DNA of 9,467 nt from JAOTVV01 sp039591075. GTDB lineage: Bacteria > Gemmatimonadota > Gemmatimonadetes > Gemmatimonadales > GWC2-71-9. Below are positions 1-5,733 of this stretch, one piece after another. The position numbers and the translations under genes are program-made. The notes below the pieces were generated by a model. It saw only the letters and a program-made list of their open reading frames with translations, searched no databases and had not been told where the DNA came from. Location of the stretch: assembly GCA_039591075.1 (NCBI GenBank), contig JBDHEI010000118.1, positions 1 to 9,467 of the forward strand. Reading direction: 5' to 3'. Numbering within the stretch: position 1 is the first letter of the stretch; every line of letters starts with the position of its first letter.

Positions 1-946
1 AATCCTCCGTCGCTGAAGGCCGTCCGTCCGAAGATTCCCAAGGACGTGCGCCGGGCGATCGAGCGGGCACTGGCGCGGGTACCGGAAGATCGCTATGAAA
101 CGGCCACGACGTTCCTCGAGGCGCTGGCTGGGCTCCTCGACGCCATGACCCACGGAAAGCCGTCGCCGACCATCCGTGCCCCGCGCTCGGATGGAATCCG
201 CGACCGCGGCGAGGCGTGCGAGTTGCTTCGCTCGGCGCTCAAGAACCGCTACGAGGTGATTCGCGAGCTCGGACGGGGAGGGATGGCAACCGTCGTCCTT
301 GCCGTGGATCTCCAGCTCAACCGCCGTGTTGCCGTCAAGCTGCTTCACTCCGATCTCATCGAAACGCGAGACGTGCAGCGCTTTCTGCAGGAGATCGCAT
401 TCACCGCGCAACTCAACCACCCCCATATAGTCCAACCCATCGAGGCCGGCGAGGCGGACGGTATCCCCTACTTCGTGATGCCATACATCGAGGGCGGCTC
501 GTTGCGGGATCGGATGAAGCGCGGCACGGAGTCGACGGTTGGCAACGTGATCACAATCGGGAAGATCGTGGCCGACGCGCTCCATTTCGCGCACATGAAC
601 GGCGTCATTCACCGCGACATCAAGCCCGAGAATATCCTGATGCACCAGGGCTTCCCCATGGTCGCCCTGGAGCCCCGAACAGGCTTCGGGAGACACCTCC
701 CTCGACCCGCGGACGGACGTGTACTCGCTGGCGTGCGTCCTGGTGGAGTTGCTCACCGGGACCGCGCCGCCGCACGGGGTCGGCGAAGCACTTTCGGTCC
801 AGGATTCGAGCGGATCGCCCAACCCGCGCCGCGAAGCCCTTGAGCGGGTGCTGCGCCAGGCACTGGCGATTTCACGTGACGACCGCCACGCGTCGGCCGC
901 GGAGTTCCGGGACGAGCTGTCGGCGGTGAAGAAGGTGAGGAATTAA
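1..946 (+). pseudogene. Tandem Ser/Thr protein kinase, partial and broken (activation segment deleted, frameshifted)
   Basis: The window opens inside a kinase gene. In frame 1, bases 1-130 encode a kinase C-lobe ending (RRAIERALARVPEDRYETAT), the subdomain XI signature. A short linker follows, then a second kinase N-lobe in the same frame: glycine loop LGRGGMATV (271-294), VAIK-type Lys at 337-339, catalytic HRDIKPEN at 610-633. After PMVA (655-666) the expected DFG and activation loop are absent. The text resumes in frame 2 at about 671 with SPEQASGD (the APE-type motif), then DVYSLACVLVELLTG and a second subdomain XI ending at the TAA at 944-946. About 30 residues by family comparison are missing, and the frame is shifted. 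Frame 1 runs on to a stop at 843, giving junk after the junction. Without DFG magnesium binding it should be inactive. No membrane segment or TPR sensor domain follows. An assembly error is possible, but loss of a whole motif favours a real deletion. Confidence 0.82.
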
Positions 947-953
947 GGGAAGC

Positions 954-1065
954 AAACCGCCTCACCGCCTAACCGCCCAACCGCCTAGCTCAACCGCCTA
1001 ACCGCTCAACCGCCTAACCGCCTGTCTCAACCGCCTAACCGCTCAACCGCCTAACCGCCTAGCTC
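954..1065. repeat. AACCGCCT octamer array with 37-bp higher-order repeat
   Basis: Tandem and near-tandem copies of AACCGCCT fill most of the gap between the kinase remnant and the serine hydrolase gene, with variants AACCGCTC and AACCGCCC. A larger period is visible: a 32-base block at 992-1023 recurs exactly at 1029-1060, with 5-base spacers AGCTC (987-991), GTCTC (1024-1028) and AGCTC (1061-1065). The same octamer occurs in the same orientation at 2352-2399 and 9403-9434. It is not a CRISPR array because there are no unique spacers. Confidence 0.9.
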
Positions 1066-1076
1066 TCGAACGAGTT

Positions 1077-1106
1077 TTGCCGTGAGAGGCAGCAAGGCGG
1101 TAGGAT
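1077..1106 (+). promoter_or_regulatory. Candidate sigma70-type promoter for the serine hydrolase
   Basis: TTGCCG (1077-1082) and TAGGAT (1101-1106) each match four of six consensus bases of the -35 and -10 boxes and are 18 bp apart. They lie about 40 bp upstream of the start codon, directly after the octamer array. In GC-rich bacteria such matches are weak evidence. The untranslated stretch after it holds a 7-bp tandem duplication GCTCGAC (1116-1129). Confidence 0.3.
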
Positions 1107-1134
1107 GCTAGAGGGGCTCGACGCTCGACACACC

Positions 1135-1140
1135 AGGAGG
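1135..1140 (+). promoter_or_regulatory. Strong ribosome binding site AGGAGG
   Basis: A perfect AGGAGG sits 5 nt before the ATG at 1146. It fixes that start, and the signal peptide begins there as well. It is the strongest Shine-Dalgarno in the window. Confidence 0.85.
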
Positions 1141-1145
1141 CGGTC

Positions 1146-2324
1146 ATGATCGCCCAGTCCAACCGGCTGTCCGCCACCGCCATGCTCGCCGCGATCGCCC
1201 TCGCGGCGTCGCCACTGGCGCTCCACGCGCAGCGACCTGCGGAGGCGACGACCAGCCGGCACGCGGCGCTCGAGGCGCGGCTCTCCGACCTGCTGACGGA
1301 AAGTCACGCGCCCGGTATCGCGGTCGGCATCGTGTGGGATGATGGAACCACGCTCAGCCTCGCAGCGGGCATGGCCGACACGATTCGTGATATTCCCATG
1401 ACATCGGCCAGCCGTCTCTTGCAGGGCAGCGTCGGCAAGACGTACGTCGCGGCCGTCGCCATGCAACTCGTCCACGCCGGCGCGCTAAACCTCGATGCCA
1501 AGGTGGCCGAGTACCTGGGCGGAGCGCCGTGGTTGGCGCGGCTGCCCAACGGCCACCAGGTCACGGTCCGCCAGCTGATGAACCACACGAGCGGCATCGT
1601 GCGCTACGAGTTCGACGATCGGTTTATCGCGGACCTCCTGGCGTCACCGGACAGGGTATGGCGGCCGGAGGAGTTGCTGGCGTACCTGTTCGATACCGAG
1701 GCCCCGTTCGCCCCAGGGGAGGGATGGGAGTACTCGGACACGAACTACATTCTGCTTGGAATGATCATCGAGCGGCTGACCGGAACATCGTACTACGATG
1801 AGCTGCGTCGGCGGATCCTGGTCCCGCTGCACCTCGAGAATACCGTGCCGTCGAACACTCGGCGCATACCGGGTCTCGTTCAGGGCTACGCCGGCGTGGA
1901 GAACCCTTTCGGCCTCCCGGAGGCCGTCATCGTGGACGGCACGTTCGCGATCAACCCACAATTCGAGTGGACCGGCGGCGGAATCGCGTCCACCGCCGAG
2001 GACCTCGCAACTTGGACGAAGGCGCTCTACGAGGGACGTGCCTTTGATGCGTCCCTGTTGCCGGTGATGCTCGACGCCGTCCCCGCGAGGTTGGGACCAA
2101 ACACGCGATACGGGCTCGGGGTGATCGTGTGGGAGACTCCTCTGGGGCCGAGTTGGGGACATAGCGGCTTCTTTCCTGGATACCTCGCCGAAATGTCCTA
2201 TTTCCCCGAGCCTGGCCTCGCGATCGCGGTCCAGGTCAATTCGAGCGACTTTCGTGCCCTGGGCCTGCGTCCCCGGCAGATACTTCTCGAGCTGGCGCGC
2301 GTTGCCGTGCGGGAACGGCCGTGA
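1146..2324 (+). CDS. Secreted serine hydrolase, beta-lactamase/PBP (class C) fold
   Basis: The protein has 392 residues, the usual size for the beta-lactamase-related serine hydrolase family (Pfam Beta-lactamase, PF00144). The N-terminus is a Sec signal peptide (hydrophobic 12-28, likely cut after LHA28), so it acts in the periplasm or outside the cell. Three active-site motifs are in order: S95-V-G-K98 (SxxK nucleophile and base), Y197-S-D199 at the usual Y-S-N position, and H339-S-G341 in place of KTG. The family landmark LMNHTSG is at 144-150. The family includes class C beta-lactamases, D-aminopeptidases, esterases and D,D-carboxypeptidases, so the substrate cannot be read from sequence, and the HSG third motif is common in non-lactamase members. 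It has its own RBS and probable promoter and no operon partner. Calling it a resistance enzyme would not be justified. Confidence 0.93.
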   Translation: MIAQSNRLSATAMLAAIALAASPLALHAQRPAEATTSRHAALEARLSDLLTESHAPGIAVGIVWDDGTTLSLAAGMADTIRDIPMTSASRLLQGSVGKTYVAAVAMQLVHAGALNLDAKVAEYLGGAPWLARLPNGHQVTVRQLMNHTSGIVRYEFDDRFIADLLASPDRVWRPEELLAYLFDTEAPFAPGEGWEYSDTNYILLGMIIERLTGTSYYDELRRRILVPLHLENTVPSNTRRIPGLVQGYAGVENPFGLPEAVIVDGTFAINPQFEWTGGGIASTAEDLATWTKALYEGRAFDASLLPVMLDAVPARLGPNTRYGLGVIVWETPLGPSWGHSGFFPGYLAEMSYFPEPGLAIAVQVNSSDFRALGLRPRQILLELARVAVRERP

Positions 2325-2351
2325 TGCGCGAGGGATGAGGTTCGGCGGCCC

Positions 2352-2399
2352 GACCGCTCAACCGTCAAACCGCCTAACCGCCCAACCGCCTAACCGTCG
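2352..2399. repeat. AACCGCCT octamer array, second locus (overlaps 3' end of a minus-strand gene)
   Basis: Six degenerate units lie in register: perfect copies at 2368-2375 and 2384-2391, an AACCGCCC variant at 2376-2383, and looser copies at both edges. The array lies 28 bp after the serine hydrolase stop and runs into the 3' end of the minus-strand coiled-coil gene, where it is translated. No rho-independent terminator is visible between these two convergent genes. Confidence 0.85.
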
Positions 2400-2756
2400 G
2401 AGCGTGAGGATCAGCCCCGCCAAGGGCGCCAGGGTTGCGATCCAGAAGCCGAACATCCACTTGAGCAGGCTTACGTGGCGGTCGGAGAGGCCCGTGCGGA
2501 ACTCCTCCCGCAGCGCCGCCACGGACGTTTCCAACTTTGCGTCTGCCTGAGCGAACCGCCGTTCGATCTTGGCATCGAATTGGGCGAACCGCTGCTCGAC
2601 CTTGGCGTCGAACCGCTGGAAGTTCAGCTCGTTGAGCTTGCGCAGATCCGCCCGATAGGTTGCGTCCACCGCGTTGAACCAGTCCACGAGTTCCTGGGCG
2701 AGGTCCTCACCGAGGCGCTCGTAGAACTTCTGTGAGAGTCTGGCCGTGACTGGCAT
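2358..2756 (-). CDS. Small coiled-coil protein with C-terminal membrane anchor
   Basis: The 132-residue protein has no enzymatic motif I can recognise. Residues 1-45 form a charged, conserved-looking head (LSQKFYERLGEDLAQELVDW). Residues 49-81 hold three 11-residue repeats: FDAKVEQRFAQ, FDAKIERRFAQ and a degenerate ADAKLETSVAA. The 11-residue period with hydrophobic positions and alternating charge predicts a right-handed or hendecad coiled coil, probably oligomeric. One membrane segment follows (about 99-119, WMFGFWIATLAPLAGLILTL). The final 13 residues are encoded by the AACCGCCT array. It recalls the DUF1640/CCDC90-like group of coiled-coil membrane proteins, a resemblance from memory. No clear Shine-Dalgarno precedes the ATG at 2754-2756, but the N-terminus looks complete. 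It diverges from the radical SAM gene with 11 bp between starts. Function unknown. Confidence 0.8.
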   Translation of the reverse strand: MPVTARLSQKFYERLGEDLAQELVDWFNAVDATYRADLRKLNELNFQRFDAKVEQRFAQFDAKIERRFAQADAKLETSVAALREEFRTGLSDRHVSLLKWMFGFWIATLAPLAGLILTLRRLGGWAVRRFDG

Positions 2757-2767
2757 GGTGACGTTAC

Positions 2768-3898
2768 GTGCTCACGGTGGTCGGAGGGCACCATGCGACC
2801 GTGGCGCCGCAGGATTTCCGGTCGCCGTCCATCGATCTCACCGTGGTGGGCGAAGGGGTTCGCCCGCTACGCCAGATCGTCAGGAGCCTGAAGAGCGGCG
2901 CTCCGTTCGCCGGCATCCCGGGCGTCGTCACGGCAGGTGACGATCCCTTCGTGCCGTTGGACGAGGCCGTGGCCGACGATCTCGACGCGTTGCCGGAGCC
3001 CGCGCGTCACCTCACGGCGGCACATCGCTCCCAGTATTTCTGTGACTGGATGCGACCGCTGGCCTCCATCCGTACCTCGAAGGGATGCCCGTACCGCTGC
3101 AAGTTCTGCGCGTTGTGGAAGCTGACGTGCGGCAAGTACCTCAAACGGTCGCCCGAGCGCGTGGTGCACGAGCTTGCCGGCATCGCCGAGGAGAACGTGT
3201 TCTTCGCCGATGACGAATCCTTGATCGACAGCCAGCGGATGATGACGCTGGCACGGCTCATCGGTGAAGCGGGAATCCAGAAGCGCTACTTCCTCTACGG
3301 CAGGAGCGACACGATCGCCCGCAATCCGGAGCTGCTCGAGGCGTGGCGGAAGATCGGGCTCACCCGCGTCTTCGTGGGCCTGGAGTTCTTCCGGGACGAA
3401 GATCTCGCCTACGTGGACAAGCGCTCCACGATCTCGGACAACGAGAAGGCCGTCGCCATTCTGCGCGACCTCGACATCGACATCTACGCGTCGCTCATGC
3501 TGCGGCCAGAGTTCGATCGACGCGACTTCAGAGCACTCCGCCGCTACTGCCGGTCACTGGGGCTCGACTATCCGTCGTTCGCCGTGCTCACGCCGTTGCC
3601 GGGGACCGACCTGTACGAAGAGGTGAAGGACGATCTCATCACGCACGACTACGACTACGTGGACTTCATCCACACCCTGCTCCCCACGCGCACCACGCTG
3701 AAGGAGTTCTACAAGCACTACGCGTGGCTGATCAACACCGCGCTGACGCCACGCCAGAAGATGTCCTTCATCGTGAAGTTCCCGCTCAAGGAACTCGGCC
3801 CGATCCTGAGCCGGTCCGTGCGGATCCAGCGCCGCGTGCGCAATGCCTGGAAGGACTACGAAGCCCCGAGGAGAAACCCGACGCGCCGGCTGCCGTAG
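2768..3898 (+). CDS. Radical SAM protein, HpnR-like B12-binding type, 5'-truncated
   Basis: The 376-residue frame starts with VVGGHHATVAPQDF, then IDLTVVGEG, which is the second half of a cobalamin-binding domain. The first 70-90 residues usual in this family, with the cobalamin-ligand His region, are missing, and an in-frame TGA at 2759-2761 blocks extension. The radical SAM core is intact: C107-PYR-C111-KF-C114 binds the [4Fe-4S] cluster, with a GLE motif at 204-206. The C-terminal part (TPLPGTDLYEE, HTLLPT, LKEFYKHY) follows the arrangement I recall from hopanoid C-3 methylase HpnR and relatives, which use methylcobalamin and S-adenosylmethionine. The exact substrate is uncertain, and no other hopanoid gene is nearby. 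The GTG at 2768 has no Shine-Dalgarno. The remnant may not be translated, or it may yield a protein unable to hold B12. A stop-overlapping hairpin follows. Confidence 0.78.
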   Translation: MLTVVGGHHATVAPQDFRSPSIDLTVVGEGVRPLRQIVRSLKSGAPFAGIPGVVTAGDDPFVPLDEAVADDLDALPEPARHLTAAHRSQYFCDWMRPLASIRTSKGCPYRCKFCALWKLTCGKYLKRSPERVVHELAGIAEENVFFADDESLIDSQRMMTLARLIGEAGIQKRYFLYGRSDTIARNPELLEAWRKIGLTRVFVGLEFFRDEDLAYVDKRSTISDNEKAVAILRDLDIDIYASLMLRPEFDRRDFRALRRYCRSLGLDYPSFAVLTPLPGTDLYEEVKDDLITHDYDYVDFIHTLLPTRTTLKEFYKHYAWLINTALTPRQKMSFIVKFPLKELGPILSRSVRIQRRVRNAWKDYEAPRRNPTRRLP

Positions 3899-3934
3899 GG
3901 TGAGAACGTGAACGCTCACCCTCCTCGCGGTTTT
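3897..3934 (+). terminator. Stem-loop overlapping the radical SAM stop codon, possible terminator
   Basis: AGGGTGAG (3897-3904) pairs perfectly with CTCACCCT (3915-3922) around a 10-base loop. The stem begins within the TAG stop (3896-3898). A TTTT run comes only at 3931-3934, eight bases past the stem, so it departs from the canonical form. It could terminate the radical SAM transcript or act in the leader of the efflux operon. The loop contains the GTG at 3908, which argues against that codon as the adaptor start. Confidence 0.5.
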
Positions 3935-3949
3935 GCCACGGGATACACC

Positions 3950-5059
3950 ATGCTCCTGCGACGTACGCTGCCGGCCGCTCTGGCCACTCTCACCCTTGCC
4001 TGCGGCTCCTCCAACGGGAACTCCGCCGCCGCGGGCCGCCCCTACCGCGTCGGCGTGGCCGAACGCGGAGCGGTCCGGGTCACCATCGAGGAGACGGGGC
4101 TCGTGGAACCCGAGCGCCAGATCGTCGTCAAGTCGCCCATCTCGGGCGTCGCCCGGCGGCTGTTCGTGCGCGAGGGCGACTCCGTGCGCACGGGCCAGCT
4201 CATGGCGACCATCGTGCCCGACATCGCGCAGGCGAACCAGCTTGCCCGGCTGCAGTCGGAGATTGCCGGGGCGGAGATCGAGGTCGCCAACCTGCGGCGT
4301 GAATACGCCCGAGCGCAGGAGCTCTCCCAGCGGTCCCTCGTCTCCGATGCCGCAGTCGAGACCTTGCGCACCCAGCTCGCGCAGGCCGAGAACCGCCATG
4401 CGGCCGCGCGGGAGCAGCTACGCCTCATGGAGGTGAGCGGGGTGCAAACGACGGGGGCATCCCAGTCCGCGCGGATCACGGCGCCGACGAGCGGCGTGAT
4501 CATCCTGCGTGGGGTGGAGGAGGGGGAGACGGTGGTCGGGGGCACCTCGACCTTCGGTGGCGGCACCGAGCTCTTCACCATCGCGGACCTCTCGACCCTC
4601 CTGATCAACACCGCCGTCAACGAGGTCGACATCGCGAAGGTCGCACGCGGCGACACGGTGGCCATCACCGTGGATGCGTTCCCCGGCGACACCGCGCGCG
4701 GCGTGGTGCGTCTGGTGCCGCCGGCCGCACGGCAGCAGGAGCGGGTGCGGGTGTTCGACGTCGAGATCGAAGTCCGGGGAGGGGAGAACATCCTCCGGCC
4801 CGGCATGACGGCCAACGTGCGGATCGCGGGGCCGTCGCGCGACGCCGTGGTGCGGGTGCCGGTGGAAGCGGTGTTCCTGCCGGAAGGGCAGCCCATCGTG
4901 TACCGGCTCGTCGACGGGGAGCCGCAGGTGACGCCGGTCACCCTCGGCCTGAGCGACCTCGTGTACGTCGAGATCGCGGACGGGCTCGCCCCCGGCGACT
5001 CGGTGGCGCTCGAGGATCCCGTGGAAGCGGTGCGCCGCGCACGCCTGCGGGGGCGGTAG
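3950..5059 (+). CDS. MacA-like efflux adaptor lipoprotein (HlyD/membrane fusion family)
   Basis: The periplasmic adaptor of a tripartite ABC exporter, 369 residues from ATG 3950. I prefer this start over the in-frame GTG at 3908 because a hydrophobic signal leading to TLAC18 starts here, and 3908 lies in a hairpin loop. C18 could be lipidated, though Thr at -3 is not the best lipobox residue. Order of parts: first lipoyl half (VKSPISGVARRLFVREGDSV, about 60-79), alpha-hairpin (about 92-160), second lipoyl half (ITAPTSGVIILRGVEEGETV, 176-195), beta-barrel, membrane-proximal domain. At the hairpin tip R121-x3-L125-x6-S132 matches the RLS motif by which AcrA/MacA-type adaptors dock to TolC channels. 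No TolC homologue is in the window. The ATPase gene starts 2 bp after the stop. Substrate unknown; family members export macrolides, peptides, lipids or siderophores. Confidence 0.9.
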   Translation: MLLRRTLPAALATLTLACGSSNGNSAAAGRPYRVGVAERGAVRVTIEETGLVEPERQIVVKSPISGVARRLFVREGDSVRTGQLMATIVPDIAQANQLARLQSEIAGAEIEVANLRREYARAQELSQRSLVSDAAVETLRTQLAQAENRHAAAREQLRLMEVSGVQTTGASQSARITAPTSGVIILRGVEEGETVVGGTSTFGGGTELFTIADLSTLLINTAVNEVDIAKVARGDTVAITVDAFPGDTARGVVRLVPPAARQQERVRVFDVEIEVRGGENILRPGMTANVRIAGPSRDAVVRVPVEAVFLPEGQPIVYRLVDGEPQVTPVTLGLSDLVYVEIADGLAPGDSVALEDPVEAVRRARLRGR

Positions 5060-5061
5060 CC

Positions 5062-5733
5062 GTGTCCCTCCTCGACGCGCGCGGCATCACCAAGACGTAC
5101 CGGCTGGGCCAGGTGGACGTGCCGGCGCTGCGCGGCGCGAGTCTCGCGGTGGAGCGGGGGGAGTACGTCGCGATCATGGGGCCGTCCGGCTCGGGGAAGA
5201 GCACCCTGATGCACATCCTGGGGTGCCTGGACAGCGCCACGGCCGGGACGTACGTGCTCGACGGGACCGACGTCAGCACGCTGCGTCGTCGCGAGCTGGC
5301 GCGGGTGCGGAACGAGAAGGTCGGCTTCGTGTTTCAGACCTTCAACCTGATGCCGCGGCTCACGGTGGAAGAGAACGTGGCGCTGCCGCTGCAGTACCGG
5401 GGCGGATGCTCGCGGCGCGAGCGACTGCGGCGCGCGCGCGCGGTGCTGGAGCGGCTGGGGCTGACGCATCGGCTCGGCCATCTGCCCGATCAACTCTCCG
5501 GCGGTGAGCGGCAGCGCGTGGCCGTGGCGCGCGCGCTGGTAGGCGAGCCGGCCATCCTTCTGGTCGACGAACCCACGGGCAACCTCGACTCCACGTCGGG
5601 CGCCGAGGTGCTTGCGACGTTCCGCGACGTGCACCGCCTCGGCAACACGATCGTCCTCGTGACCCACGACCAGCACGTGGCGGAGGAAGCCGACCGGTTG
5701 ATCCAGATCGCGGACGGCGTCGTCGCCGCGTGA
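5062..5733 (+). CDS. ABC transporter ATP-binding protein, MacB/LolD type
   Basis: A 223-residue stand-alone nucleotide-binding subunit, the standard length for the LolD/FtsE/MacB-NBD group. All ATPase elements are present: Walker A GPSGSGKST (40-48), Q-loop Gln92, signature LSGGERQR (145-152), Walker B ILLVDE (165-170), D-loop GNLD (173-176) and switch His202. It sits on the inner face of the cytoplasmic membrane and drives the FtsX-like permeases by ATP hydrolysis. The GTG start has a G-rich Shine-Dalgarno (GGGGG at 5049-5053) and lies 2 bp after the adaptor stop. The stop TGA overlaps the next start (GTGA, 5730-5733), the classic arrangement for translational coupling. In E. coli MacB the ATPase and permease are one chain; here they are separate. 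Confidence 0.96.
   Translation: MSLLDARGITKTYRLGQVDVPALRGASLAVERGEYVAIMGPSGSGKSTLMHILGCLDSATAGTYVLDGTDVSTLRRRELARVRNEKVGFVFQTFNLMPRLTVEENVALPLQYRGGCSRRERLRRARAVLERLGLTHRLGHLPDQLSGGERQRVAVARALVGEPAILLVDEPTGNLDSTSGAEVLATFRDVHRLGNTIVLVTHDQHVAEEADRLIQIADGVVAA

Noticed and set aside
954..1065. CRISPR-like repeat array
   Set aside because: The spacers are 5 bases and nearly identical, the repeat is itself made of octamers, and no cas gene is present.
2475..2735. Plus-strand open frame of 86 codons opposite the coiled-coil gene
   Set aside because: Its Leu/Val/Glu pattern is the mirror of the hendecad repeats on the other strand. No start signal and no match to the missing B12-binding domain.
3908..3949. 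GTG 3908 as start of the adaptor gene
   Set aside because: It lies in a hairpin loop and would put 14 residues before the lipoprotein signal. ATG 3950 starts the signal directly.
4042..5676. A 544-codon open frame on the minus strand across the adaptor and ATPase genes
   Set aside because: It is antisense to two genes with full motifs, and its translation is Arg/Ser/Thr/Pro-rich with no domain. GC-rich DNA gives long antisense frames.
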